Positions 1 through 8,673 are shown, counted from the first letter of the stretch. The stretch is 44,357 nt of DNA from Denitrificimonas halotolerans (GCF_034259425.1 NZ_JAXIVU010000019.1:1-44357), one strand, 5' to 3'. The notes: generated by a model not told the origin, from the sequence alone. Made by a program: numbers and translations.

Positions 1-65
1 ACCGCGTTCGGTTATTTGTTTGATGGCCTCAGCTTTGAATTCAGGTGTAAAACGTGGTTTTGCCA
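1..65 (-). CDS. IS3-family transposase OrfA, N-terminal fragment (runs off the edge)
   Basis: From ATG at 63-65 the minus strand reads MAKPRFTPEFKAEAIKQ and then ITERG before the window ends. The pattern of a basic start followed by 'FTPEFKAEAIKQ' is the usual opening of the OrfA helix-turn-helix protein of IS3-family elements. An AGGAG ribosome binding site lies just upstream. OrfA normally binds the IS ends and is fused by frameshifting to the OrfB integrase. Only 22 codons are visible, so the subgroup cannot be named. Confidence 0.8.
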
Positions 66-126
66 TGATGCTCTCCTAAAGGTTTATTCTAACTTAAGGA
101 GTGTCTAGTGTTTTAGGGGAAGTCCA
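1..126 (-). mobile_element. IS3-family insertion sequence, one end only
   Basis: The element enters from the left edge. Its outer terminus is placed at 126 because the adaptor reading frame (…GQYV) is suddenly replaced there by sequence that, on the minus strand, begins TGGACTTCCCC; IS3-family ends start with TG. Between this end and the transposase start lies a leader of about 60 bases with the Shine-Dalgarno AGGAG. The other end and the target-site duplication are outside the window, so the exact boundary is inferred. Confidence 0.75.
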
Positions 127-688
127 TGACATACTGCCCAAGATCAACATGACGCAACCCCAGTGCTCCGGCAAAAGGCGCTCGAATGTGTTTATTACGA
201 ATGCGGGCTTGCAATTGTTTGACATGAGCTGCAGCTTGATCACGCTCAGTTTGTCGCTGATGCAGCACCTCTTTAGACGTAGCGCCTGAGTGGGAAAGCT
301 TTTCTGCCCGTGCATATTGCTGTCGTGTAAAAGAAGCTTGAGCCTGTGCCGCTGCTAAGTCAGCTTGTTCAATTGCATCGTCTAGCTTAATCAGCATCGC
401 GCCTGCTTCGATATGTTGTCCAGCTTCAAAAGCAATATCTGCCACACGACCTGCCACCTCAGCTGCTAACATCACCTGCCGGACCGCCCGCAACTCACCA
501 AAAGCCTGCAAGCTCACTGGTGCGATCTCTGGGGTGACAGTAATAGTCTTGACATCAATGGGCCCAGCGACGCCCCAAACACCTGGATTGGTTCGATGTT
601 CTCGCCAATACCATAACCCTGAAACCAACAATGCAAAAACAACCAGAACAATAATAATCGCTTTAAAACTTGAGGACCTCTGGGTCAT
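113..688 (-). pseudogene. RND efflux periplasmic adaptor (membrane fusion protein), truncated by the IS
   Basis: The start is taken as ATG at 686-688 (MTQRSSSFKAIIIVLVV), which has GGAGAG seven to eight bases upstream; an in-frame start further upstream at 742 has no such site. Residues about 8-28 form a membrane anchor. These are followed by the first half of the biotinyl-lipoyl domain (…LAAEVAGRVADIAFEAGQ…), a coiled-coil hairpin of alternating A/Q/E residues, and the second lipoyl half (IRAPFAGALGLRHVDLGQYV). This is the HlyD/AcrA-type adaptor that links an inner-membrane RND pump to an outer-membrane channel. At 'GQYV' the frame enters the IS and stops after four foreign residues (MDFP). 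The beta-barrel and membrane-proximal domains, roughly half of a normal 350-400 residue protein, are missing. The pump gene would lie beyond the IS. Loss of function is very likely. Confidence 0.85.
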
Positions 689-1020
689 TGCTTTCTCTCC
701 AATGATGATGGTGCATGAGACGTCCGCCCAAGCAGCGGTCAAACAAATAAACGTACGACAAACTAAGGTTTATCTTCTACTAAGTTTGACGCAGCTTGTT
801 CACAACGTACATCGTCCAAACTGCTGACATCTGCTATAGCAATAACCATCCACATTTAGTAATGTTGCGAGGCTCTTAGCTGTTCCCTAGTAATGATCAA
901 CTCGCAAGCGCAGGCAAATGCAGCCTAAGCTGGTTAAGCCTGCAAATATGAAGAAAGCCCTATAGAATCCCAGTCATTATGCCGGCAGCATCCGTAAAGC
1001 GCCTATTACAGTACGAGACC
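689..1020. other. Intergenic region upstream of the truncated adaptor
   Basis: About 330 bases between the sensor kinase stop and the adaptor start. It should hold the adaptor promoter and the end of the two-component operon. I see a 10-base palindrome (TGCTATAGCA, 832-841) and an imperfect hairpin with GCAGGC/GCCTGC arms (910-943), but no convincing promoter, terminator or small gene. Confidence 0.4.
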
Positions 1021-2349
1021 TCACACGACTACAATAATATTCAATGACACCTCAAAACCATCGCAGCGACCTCTAGCCGGAGAATATAGATGCAGCTCAA
1101 TACCAGCACTACTGGTGATGGCATCAACGATGGCTAAGCCAATACCAGCTCCCAAACTTTTACTGTTCGAACGTACAAAACGTTGACGCAATACTGCCAG
1201 TTGCTCTGCTGGCACCACAGTACCGCCATTGATGACACGTAACAACCCATCTGCACTCAAGCGAATGATCACCGGTTGCTGTGGATCACCATGGCACAGA
1301 GCATTTTCAATAAGATTACGCAACAAAATAGCGAATGCATCAGGATCTAAGTGAGATTTAACCGCTTGCTCTGGTAACTGCAACAGCATACGTCCAGGTG
1401 CTTTATAAGCGTAGTCGCGCGCCAGCATTTGTATAATGGGGACTAAATCATTGAGCTGTTCGTTTTGTGTACTGCCTCCTTCTGCTTTAGCCAATTCCAG
1501 TAGCTTTTCCGATAAGCGTGACAACCTGCGCAGTGAGTGTTCAATTTCTTGCACTTGAGTTTTGAGCGGCTCATCTTGCAACTGAAGTTGTAGACGCTGC
1601 AACTTAGCTAAAGCAATCGCCAATGGCGTGCGTAATTCATGAGCACTATTGGCGGTAAAACTGCGCTCAGCATCCAAAGCACGACGTAAACGGGCCAGTA
1701 ATCGGTTTACAGTATCGATTAAAGGAGCAAACTCTTCTGGCAAAGCCTGCACTTCGACTTTAGATAGATCGCCTGCATCACGGACCTCCACCAAACGCTG
1801 CAACTGAACCACTTGACGCAAAGCACGACGCGTCAGCCACCAGACGCCTATAAAACTAAAAGGTATTAACAGCAACAAAGGCTTGAGCAACGACAAAGTG
1901 ATACGCAAAAATGCCGCTTGACGATGAGCTAAGGGCTCCGCTACTTCAATATAGATGGTACCTTGCACAGCAGCTATACCATGAAAACGATGGCTGGAAG
2001 TTTCATAGAAACCCGCTCGCGGGAGTGTCGCAAAAACACGCAAATCTACATCATGGGACTGCAAGAGTAACTCACCGTTACGCTGGCGCACTACATAAGT
2101 CAAATATTCATGGTGAGCCTGTAAAGCAGGAGCACGCTGTGGCCCTGTATCGCTGTCGCGGCTTAAAATATCAGCAATCGCTAAAGGTAAAATACGTTGC
2201 GCCGTTTCCTCTAACGCACTATCAAACACCTGATTCATTTCATAGCGCACAATGAAGCTAGCACTAGCCACGGCCACTAACCACAATAAAATCACGCTGG
2301 CAATGAGCCAAAGACCCAGACGCTTCTGTAAGCTCGGTTTATGCTGCAT
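1021..2349 (-). CDS. Membrane sensor histidine kinase (two-component system)
   Basis: This kinase of 442 residues autophosphorylates on His and passes the phosphate to the regulator encoded just upstream. Two membrane segments (about 12-34 and 152-173) flank a periplasmic sensor loop of about 115 residues. A HAMP-like linker follows, then the H-box SFTANSAHELRTPLA with phospho-His about 237, the N-box NLIENALCHG (about 345-354) and the G-box GAGIGLAIVD (about 400). The layout matches the QseC/TctE/PmrB class. The ATG at 2347-2349 is preferred over the longer in-frame start at 2376, because it overlaps the regulator stop by only 11 bases, which suggests translational coupling. The signal sensed is not evident. 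The divergent neighbour is the PepSY/DUF2271 operon, a plausible target. Confidence 0.93.
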   Translation of the reverse strand: MQHKPSLQKRLGLWLIASVILLWLVAVASASFIVRYEMNQVFDSALEETAQRILPLAIADILSRDSDTGPQRAPALQAHHEYLTYVVRQRNGELLLQSHDVDLRVFATLPRAGFYETSSHRFHGIAAVQGTIYIEVAEPLAHRQAAFLRITLSLLKPLLLLIPFSFIGVWWLTRRALRQVVQLQRLVEVRDAGDLSKVEVQALPEEFAPLIDTVNRLLARLRRALDAERSFTANSAHELRTPLAIALAKLQRLQLQLQDEPLKTQVQEIEHSLRRLSRLSEKLLELAKAEGGSTQNEQLNDLVPIIQMLARDYAYKAPGRMLLQLPEQAVKSHLDPDAFAILLRNLIENALCHGDPQQPVIIRLSADGLLRVINGGTVVPAEQLAVLRQRFVRSNSKSLGAGIGLAIVDAITSSAGIELHLYSPARGRCDGFEVSLNIIVVV

Positions 2350-3004
2350 AAGACCCCAAACGATAGCCCATACCACGCACCGTCACAATCACCTCTCGCC
2401 CTAATTTTTTTCGCAAGCGACTGATATAGACCTCAATGGTATTACTCTCGATTTCCGCACCAAAGGCATATAAACGATCCTCTAGCTGAGCTCGTGATAA
2501 CAATGCCCCAGGATGCTGAATAAACCCCTCAAACAAAGCCCACTCTCGAGCTGTCAATTCAATTGAGTCACCCTTTCGACTAATACTGTGCCCTGTCAAA
2601 TCTATACTTAAATCCCCAACCTGCAATACTGGATTAGGGTTTCCGCTATAGCGACGCGCGACAGCCGCCACACGTGCTGATAACTCAAAAAGATCGAAAG
2701 GTTTAATAAGGTAATCATCGGCTCCTGCATTCAGCCCTGCAATACGTTCGCTGACCTGATCCAATGCGCTTAAAATAATCACGGGCGTCACAGCCCCACT
2801 ACTGCGCAGCTGTTTTAAAAAGCAGACACCATGCCCGTCAGGCAACATTAAATCCAACAAAATCAAATCATATTGAGTGGACTGCACACTCGCTTGAGCT
2901 TGACTTAAAGTCTGCACCCAATCCACAGCATGCCCATCATCACTGATTTGATCACGGACTGCCTCACCTAAACCCAGTGTATCTTCAACCAATAGCACTC
3001 GCAT
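2339..3004 (-). CDS. OmpR-family response regulator
   Basis: A 221-residue regulator. The receiver domain (1-120) has the acidic pair E7-D8, phosphoacceptor D51 (LILLDLMLPDG) and the conserved Lys in 'DDYLIKPFD'. The C-terminal winged helix carries 'LTAREWALFEGFIQHPG' and ends 'VRGMGYRLG', typical of OmpR/PhoB DNA-binding domains. The start chosen is ATG at 3002-3004 (MRVLLVEDT), preceded by GGAGGAG; the in-frame start at 3058 would add an unrelated leader. The kinase gene follows with an overlap. The gene is divergent from the PepSY operon across a gap of about 260 bases, so it probably binds that region, although I could not identify a direct-repeat operator with confidence. Confidence 0.93.
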   Translation of the reverse strand: MRVLLVEDTLGLGEAVRDQISDDGHAVDWVQTLSQAQASVQSTQYDLILLDLMLPDGHGVCFLKQLRSSGAVTPVIILSALDQVSERIAGLNAGADDYLIKPFDLFELSARVAAVARRYSGNPNPVLQVGDLSIDLTGHSISRKGDSIELTAREWALFEGFIQHPGALLSRAQLEDRLYAFGAEIESNTIEVYISRLRKKLGREVIVTVRGMGYRLGSYAA

Positions 3005-3262
3005 CCTACTCCTCCAGTTTAACGAGGATGCACAACCACCCCCTTGTACTAAAATCAATCGACGTCATAAGCACTACATCCTTTCAATACAGCACTTAAC
3101 ATTAAACCAGACGCCCACTCCTTTGCAGCAAGATACTACAAGCTCTAGCTGACAGCAGCCTGAACAGCTGTTCTCGCTACCTGCACATTTATTTTTAAAA
3201 ATTCAGCGTACTGTCAGGTTGCCCCCTTAAACTTGCCACTAACCACTCTGAGGAGACCTATC
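3005..3262. promoter_or_regulatory. Divergent promoter region between two-component system and PepSY operon
   Basis: This 258-base gap separates two transcripts that point away from each other, so both promoters must lie here or very near. It contains AT-rich tracts (for example TTATTTTTAAAAATT around 3189-3203) and a TTAACATTAA stretch around 3098-3107 that could be part of an operator. No -10/-35 pair stands out enough to assign. The assignment rests on gene orientation. Confidence 0.5.
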
Positions 3263-3646
3263 GTGAAAATCCAACCCATTGCACTGACACTTTCATTATT
3301 TGCTCTAAGCACCGCAGCTTTGGCTGACGATGACTGCACTGACCCAGTATCTGATTGGCAACCACGGGAAACACTACGTCTACAACTAGAGGAGCAAGGC
3401 TGGGATATCCAACGCATTAAAGTCGATGACGGCTGTTATGAAGTAAAAGCATTAGACGCCAACGGCCATCGTGTTAAAGCTGAATATGCCCCTGCTTCAC
3501 TGAACCTGATGGAAATTAAAATCAAAATTAATCGTGACAATGCCAAAGATAATGAGGACTTTCGTCACCTCATTGAAACTTTCAACAAAGTCACCCCTGC
3601 ACCACAACATCAAGAGCCATCTACTCTAGCCACCCAATCACAGTAA
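3263..3646 (+). CDS. Small periplasmic PepSY-domain protein
   Basis: A 127-residue protein with GTG start at 3263-3265, chosen because AGGAG (3251-3255) sits seven bases upstream and the sequence from there is a clean signal peptide (KIQPIALTLSLFALSTAALA, cleaved before DDD). The mature part contains 'LEEQGWDIQRIKVDDGCYEVKALDANG', the hallmark of the PepSY_2 family of small secreted proteins. Two cysteines (in DDDC and DDGC) could form a disulfide. It is the first gene of a three-gene operon with the DUF2271 protein and the PepSY reductase. Its precise job is unknown; a partner or regulator of the membrane reductase is a reasonable inference. Confidence 0.85.
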   Translation: MKIQPIALTLSLFALSTAALADDDCTDPVSDWQPRETLRLQLEEQGWDIQRIKVDDGCYEVKALDANGHRVKAEYAPASLNLMEIKIKINRDNAKDNEDFRHLIETFNKVTPAPQHQEPSTLATQSQ

Positions 3647-3704
3647 GAGCCAACCCCAGTGGCGGCTCACCCCGCCACGCACTGCTCAACTTAAGGAGAG
3701 CATC

Positions 3705-4181
3705 ATGATGAACAAGATTTTTTTTGCCCTTGGCCTCACCGGTGCACTTACCCTATCGGTACACGCACAGGCACAACCCATAAACTTCACCACACAGCTG
3801 AATAACTATGGTGGTGACGGTGCTTACGTCGCCCTCTACCTCACTGACGTAAACGGTAAATACCAAAAAACCCTCTGGATATCCGGCAAGAAAAGCAAAT
3901 ATTACAAGCACTTACGTGACTGGGCACGTGGTAGCGGTCTAAAAGCAGCTGAGTATGACGGTATCAGCGGAGCTAGCATCACCAGCGGAGAGACTTTTAC
4001 TCATACCTTAGAGGTGGACGACGCCTTCATTGATGCTGGCTATCAATTACGCATTGATACCGCAGTAGAAGATATGCGCGAAAACCGTGCTGAAATCATT
4101 GTACCATTGACCCGTTCCGGTGCTGGTCAAGTTGTATCTGGTCGTGGTTATGTACGCTCATTCACCTACGATCTGAAATAA
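3705..4181 (+). CDS. Periplasmic DUF2271 protein with a candidate covalent-FMN motif
   Basis: A 158-residue secreted protein. The signal peptide spans about 1-23 (cleavage after AHAQA). The mature domain (INFTTQLNNYGGDGAYVALYLTD… KTLWISGKKSKYYKHLRDW) matches the DUF2271 family. Residues 85-93 read DGISGASIT, close to the Dgx(S/T)GA(T/S) sequence that ApbE flavin transferases modify with FMN in NqrC and RnfG; Ser91 would be the acceptor. My recollection of comparative work is that DUF2271 proteins next to PepSY reductases are predicted flavinylated electron carriers. The ribosome site AAGGAG precedes tandem ATG codons, and ATG at 3708 is an equally possible start. The downstream reductase begins 18 bases after the stop. 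No apbE gene is in the window. Confidence 0.85.
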   Translation: MMNKIFFALGLTGALTLSVHAQAQPINFTTQLNNYGGDGAYVALYLTDVNGKYQKTLWISGKKSKYYKHLRDWARGSGLKAAEYDGISGASITSGETFTHTLEVDDAFIDAGYQLRIDTAVEDMRENRAEIIVPLTRSGAGQVVSGRGYVRSFTYDLK

Positions 4182-4199
4182 CCCCAAGGGACATTCATC

Positions 4200-6425
4200 A
4201 TGTTACGCAAGCTTCACGGCTTACCCGGACTGCTCGCTACTTTATTCTTCTTAGTACTGACAACCTCTGGCGCCGTTTTATCTATAGTACCCAGCTTGGA
4301 ACGCTCAGCAGCCATCATACCTGCCGCAGGTGAACTTTCTGTGGCCCAGTTGGCTGAGCGAGTACTGACAAACTTTCCTACGACCGAACAAATTACCCGC
4401 ACAGCATCCGGTGAAATCATTGTTTATCACAACGGTGATAATCAACCAAGCGCGGTTTTAGTCAATCCTATCCAGGGAACCTATCTTGCACCTTACCAAC
4501 CATCCACATGGGCACGTTGGGTTAAGAACCTCCATCGCTCTTTCTTACTCGGTGACAGCGGTCGTGCATTGGCCGGTATATCAGCTGTTTTAATGGTATT
4601 GATATGCCTGTCCGGCATCACCTTACTGGTACAACGCTTAGGCGGTTGGTCTGCATTACTGCGCCCGATTGCAGGCTCCGGAAGCCAGCGCGTTCATGCC
4701 GAGTTGGCCCGCTTTACAGTGGTTGCTTTATTGATCTCAGCTCTAACCGGCAGCTATATGTCGTCAGTGCACTTTGGGATTTTACCTGATGCCGCCAACA
4801 ATGAGCCTAGCTTTCCTGAGCAAGTCTCAGGGGGCACCCCCGTGCCTGTAGGCACTTTAACCGCTCTACAAAACGTAGATAGCTTACAACTCAAAGAATT
4901 GGTTTTCCCCTACCTTAATGATGTTAAGGATTTTTACTCACTGACTACTACTCAAGGGGCGGGCTATATCGACCAAGCTAGCGGTGAATTACTGCAGTTC
5001 ACCCCTTCATCCGGCAACAAACAATTACAACACTGGATCACCGTATTACATACAGGTAAAGGCCTTTGGTGGTTTGGTCTACTGCTAGGTTTCGCTTCAC
5101 TTGGCGTACCAGCCCTGTGCATGACAGGCATAAAAATATGGTGGCAACGCCGTTCTAACACGCTAAAACCAACCGTCAGCGCCAAGAGCGAACAAGCAGA
5201 CACTATTATCTTAGTTGGTTCTGAAGGCAACTCCACTTGGGGCTTTGCACAAAACTTACAGCAGCAGTTGGTACAAGCTGGTAAAACTGTGCACTGCGCC
5301 GCGATGAATGAATTAGCCAGTGATTACCCCAAAGCCACAACCTTATTTATCTTAACGTCCACTTATGGTGATGGTGGAGCACCGAGCAACGCCAATAAAT
5401 TTCTCGCTCAGTTAGACCTCTTTAATCCTAAACCACAACTGCACTATGCAGTGCTTGGCTTTGGTGATCAGCAATTTCCTAAATTTTGCCAGTTTGGCTT
5501 AGATGTGGATCAGGCTCTCAGTCAAAAAGGCTTACAGCGCATACTGCCTATCACGCGCATTAACCGTTGCTCAGCAACAGAGTTTCGCCACTGGGGGGAA
5601 GACATCAGTAAGCACCTCAATATAGCTCTGACACTCAACCATAATCCAGCACCGGCAGCAACGACAACTTTTCAGCTGATTGATCGTATCGATTACGGCG
5701 TTGCGGTGAATGCCCCCACAAGCATATTACGTTTTAAACCTGTGCAATCATCCAAAAAACTGTGGCATACACTGCGCTTAAAAAAGCGTCAGCCAGTCCC
5801 TTCCTTTGCACCAGGCGATTTATTCGGCATCACCCCACCTCAGGGGCACAGCCCACGCTTATATTCACTCGCCTCATCCAGTAACGATGGTGTTTTGGAA
5901 ATTTGTGTACGTAAACAACCGCAGGGCTTGTGCTCAAACTTTTTACACAACTTACATATTGGCGATCAGATCGATGGATTTATTCAACACAACCCAAGCT
6001 TTCGCCCGGCTCGTGGCACCCAACCAATCATTTTGGTTGGCGCTGGCGCCGGAATTGGTCCACTAGCCGGCTTTATCCGTCAAAATGTTGCCCACAATCC
6101 AATGTATCTATATTGGGGTGGTCGCAACCCTGAGTCAGACTTTCTATATGAACCAGAGCTCAACAACTACCTAAAAGATGAGCGTCTCTGTGCCTTAAAT
6201 ACAGCCTTTTCTCGTGCAACAGAAAAAGCCTATGTACAAGATGCTATTCAAGCCGATGCGCAAGACCTACGCCAACTGATTGCAAAAGGCGCACAAGTAT
6301 TGGTGTGTGGTAGTCGTGACATGGCTAATGGCGTCAGCCAAGTATTCGACAATATTGTCCAACCTTTACACCTCAGTGTTGCGCATTTAAAAGCTCAAGG
6401 ACGTTATTTAGAAGATGTCTATTGA
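4200..6425 (+). CDS. Membrane PepSY / flavodoxin / FAD-NADPH reductase fusion (CysJ-like C-terminus)
   Basis: A 741-residue inner-membrane oxidoreductase. The N-terminal third is a PepSY-associated membrane module with hydrophobic segments near 8-30, 120-145, 168-190 and 283-310 and periplasmic loops between them. From about 333 follows a flavodoxin domain (ILVGSEGNSTWGFAQNL; TSTYGDGGAPSNA). Next is a ferredoxin-NADP reductase-type unit with the FAD motif RLYSLASS (about 552) and the NADPH motifs VGAGAGIGP (about 613) and 'AFSRATEKAYVQD' (about 670), ending in an aromatic Tyr as in CysJ and P450 reductase. The likely role is to carry electrons from cytoplasmic NADPH through FAD and FMN across the membrane to a periplasmic acceptor. 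The adjacent DUF2271 protein is the obvious candidate; ferric siderophore is an alternative. Confidence 0.88.
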   Translation: MLRKLHGLPGLLATLFFLVLTTSGAVLSIVPSLERSAAIIPAAGELSVAQLAERVLTNFPTTEQITRTASGEIIVYHNGDNQPSAVLVNPIQGTYLAPYQPSTWARWVKNLHRSFLLGDSGRALAGISAVLMVLICLSGITLLVQRLGGWSALLRPIAGSGSQRVHAELARFTVVALLISALTGSYMSSVHFGILPDAANNEPSFPEQVSGGTPVPVGTLTALQNVDSLQLKELVFPYLNDVKDFYSLTTTQGAGYIDQASGELLQFTPSSGNKQLQHWITVLHTGKGLWWFGLLLGFASLGVPALCMTGIKIWWQRRSNTLKPTVSAKSEQADTIILVGSEGNSTWGFAQNLQQQLVQAGKTVHCAAMNELASDYPKATTLFILTSTYGDGGAPSNANKFLAQLDLFNPKPQLHYAVLGFGDQQFPKFCQFGLDVDQALSQKGLQRILPITRINRCSATEFRHWGEDISKHLNIALTLNHNPAPAATTTFQLIDRIDYGVAVNAPTSILRFKPVQSSKKLWHTLRLKKRQPVPSFAPGDLFGITPPQGHSPRLYSLASSSNDGVLEICVRKQPQGLCSNFLHNLHIGDQIDGFIQHNPSFRPARGTQPIILVGAGAGIGPLAGFIRQNVAHNPMYLYWGGRNPESDFLYEPELNNYLKDERLCALNTAFSRATEKAYVQDAIQADAQDLRQLIAKGAQVLVCGSRDMANGVSQVFDNIVQPLHLSVAHLKAQGRYLEDVY

Positions 6426-6440
6426 TGCTATCAATAAGGT

Positions 6441-6463
6441 CTCGCTGCAGCTTTAGCAGCGAG
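6441..6463 (+). terminator. Hairpin after the PepSY reductase operon
   Basis: A perfect 8-base-pair stem, CTCGCTGC/GCAGCGAG, with a 7-base loop lies 16 bases after the reductase stop codon. It is followed by CCCCTTTAAA. The trailing T run is short, so it may be a weak intrinsic terminator. Confidence 0.55.
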
Positions 6464-6567
6464 CCCCTTTAAACTAAGGTACGAGCTGCAACTGACGCTT
6501 ATGGACGCTGACATCATAAACATGAACAATACGCTCGGTTCAATTTCTAAGTCCTAAACCTAAACAT

Positions 6568-7206
6568 TTAATTATTACGTTTACGTTCCATTTCTAATTT
6601 AGGCAAAGAAAATTGTATATATAAATAACTACCCACTTCTGAGTCAGCAAAAATTGTCAATTCAGCTAAACGTGTATCGTTGGGTGATTTACTCACAGCC
6701 TCTGCACTGTTGCTCATTTTCAATAACTCATTTGCCGGTCGCTCAACTAAAATGTAAGAAAGCTTACCTTGAGCCAAACTGATATCTTCAAACTGATTCA
6801 CAATTGGCAGTATTTTGTCTTTATCTTCAAGGCTATTAGACAGCTGCACCATATCTAAAAGCTGTACAGGTCCTTGTAAAGCGACCAAAGTAAAGCTCTG
6901 AGTCAAAGCCCCCATCACCTTGGCAAACAGCGCATCATCATAAGCATTCAATAAGGTTACTGACTTCAAACCGTTATCAGTGAAGGATAAAGCTAAGCTG
7001 AATGATTCATTTGTAAAGGGTATATCATCCAGACAGCGGGACATCATGCCCATTTGTGCTGAGCAATCGTAGTAACCTTTTTCCTCTGTAAAAGCAGAGT
7101 GACTGTCTCCAAATCGATAACTATCAAATAAGTCAGCAGCCGCAACTTGCGTTGCTATACTCAACGTGAGCCCAATCGTCAGCAAAAATGTGCTTAGTTT
7201 TTTCAT
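6568..7206 (-). CDS. Secreted protein of unknown function downstream of pelG
   Basis: I do not recognise this 212-residue protein. It starts with a signal peptide (about 1-23, …LSIATQVAAA|DLF). The mature part is mixed alpha/beta with two nearby cysteines (about C48 and C58, in YYDCSAQ and SRCLDD) that could pair, and a basic tail ending ERKRNN. The AAAGGTGAG ribosome site precedes the ATG. It lies 90 bases beyond the end of pelG on the same strand with no strong terminator between, so co-transcription with pel is possible. It is not one of the known seven Pel proteins. Confidence 0.7.
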   Translation of the reverse strand: MKKLSTFLLTIGLTLSIATQVAAADLFDSYRFGDSHSAFTEEKGYYDCSAQMGMMSRCLDDIPFTNESFSLALSFTDNGLKSVTLLNAYDDALFAKVMGALTQSFTLVALQGPVQLLDMVQLSNSLEDKDKILPIVNQFEDISLAQGKLSYILVERPANELLKMSNSAEAVSKSPNDTRLAELTIFADSEVGSYLYIQFSLPKLEMERKRNN

Positions 7207-7296
7207 TACTCACCTTTATTAGATCATTTATTGAACGTCTTGCTTCCCATACTACAGAAAAAATAAGCTCCACCTTAAGTATTCAATAATACTGAT

Positions 7297-8673
7297 CTAG
7301 TCAGTACGTAGCATAAAAGTGCTATAAACCAATGAATCCAGCGTTTTAGACAATTGATACAATGCCACTAATGCACAAACCAAAAGCGATAAAGTAAACC
7401 CATAACCAAAATATAGCGGCCCCAACTGCTGACTGAGCAAGGTTAAACCTGCATTTAACACCACAAATAATGCACATAAACTTAATACGATGGTGCGCTT
7501 ATCTAAATAAAAAAACACATTCAGTAAAGCCATAAACACCACTTGAATACTCACCCCCACCACATCAATATAAAACAACGGTAAATGGTAACGGGATATA
7601 CCCAACCAATCCAAAATATTAGGTGCAAAAATCAGTAAAACCACAATGGTTACTGCTTGAATCTTACAAATAGCAAACAAGCCTTCTCGGATAGCGCCAG
7701 TCATCTCATCACGAGCATGATGGATATAGCTTAATGTTCCACCATCACGCACAGCATTAAACAGTTTTTCATACCATTCAGCAAAATCCGTTTCGATTTT
7801 TACTAAAAAGACAGCCATACCCAGAATAATGGCTAAATAAGCTAAAAAGATGGGTAAATCATAAAGTAATGAACCACGTAGCGGACCAATGACTTGATGA
7901 GAGGTTTCTGGATTAAACCAAAAAATAAACTTATCAATCCAGATGCCAAAGTTATATAGCAACCCTGTCATAATTAAACTGAAATATAATCGCGTACTTT
8001 TTAAAAACTCAAAAGAAACCAATTTACCAGATGGATATAAACGTAAGATTTCCGCTAAAAACACGAACAATAAAGTGGCATGACCAATTAATAAAGCGCT
8101 GAGCAGTCCATAAACTTTCCATTGATCCAACAATAAGCTTGCCCCGATCATTACGCTATAACCCAACAACATCGTCAGCAAAATTCGATTATAGGCTTTC
8201 ATCCCCGAGAGAAAGATAATCACAATCCACAAATTACATAGCACCACAAAGTTGCTAAACATCAGCACGCCATACAGCCATGTAGTACCTTGAAACAGGA
8301 ACACAATACTGATCAAAGCCATTGCACTGGCAGTAACAGTGATCAGTAAAAGAATGCCTAATAAATTGGGCATTACAGTGTCATCACGCTGCTCAAACAG
8401 CCTGTCGGAAATATAACGGGTAAAAAACAGTTGCCAGCCGCCAGTAAAAATCAAAGAGCTCGCCATCAAATAAGTGACAGAAATCAAAAACTGCCGCACT
8501 TCTAAAGCGGGAACCAAAGCTCCTAGGCTTAATAAACCAATCACCATGACACTTAAAATAGACAAAGCCCATGGACCTGAGCTGATCATCCCTGCATACA
8601 AATAGGCCCTTAAAGTTGCTCCATAAGTGTCTTTAGCTAAAATTTTACGCAACTGAAAACCAATACCTGCCAT
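7297..8673 (-). CDS. pelG: PelG, inner-membrane protein of Pel polysaccharide export
   Basis: A 458-residue polytopic membrane protein (P. aeruginosa PelG is about 456), with about 12 hydrophobic helices in the fold of the Wzx/MATE flippase superfamily. The start MAGIGFQLRKILAKDTYGATLRAY is characteristic of PelG. It works in the inner-membrane complex with PelD, PelE and PelF, probably moving the growing Pel polymer across the membrane. The ATG directly abuts the pelF TAG stop (no gap), which implies coupled translation. It is the last pel gene. Confidence 0.96.
   Translation of the reverse strand: MAGIGFQLRKILAKDTYGATLRAYLYAGMISSGPWALSILSVMVIGLLSLGALVPALEVRQFLISVTYLMASSLIFTGGWQLFFTRYISDRLFEQRDDTVMPNLLGILLLITVTASAMALISIVFLFQGTTWLYGVLMFSNFVVLCNLWIVIIFLSGMKAYNRILLTMLLGYSVMIGASLLLDQWKVYGLLSALLIGHATLLFVFLAEILRLYPSGKLVSFEFLKSTRLYFSLIMTGLLYNFGIWIDKFIFWFNPETSHQVIGPLRGSLLYDLPIFLAYLAIILGMAVFLVKIETDFAEWYEKLFNAVRDGGTLSYIHHARDEMTGAIREGLFAICKIQAVTIVVLLIFAPNILDWLGISRYHLPLFYIDVVGVSIQVVFMALLNVFFYLDKRTIVLSLCALFVVLNAGLTLLSQQLGPLYFGYGFTLSLLVCALVALYQLSKTLDSLVYSTFMLRTD

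Noticed and set aside
832..841. Palindrome TGCTATAGCA upstream of the efflux adaptor
   Set aside because: Ten bases is short enough to occur by chance and there is no second copy or nearby regulator gene to support an operator.
6480..6545. Short minus-strand frame reading RIVHVYDVSVHKRQLQLVP then a stop
   Set aside because: It might be the tail of a decayed gene, but it is preceded at once by a stop codon and too short to assign.
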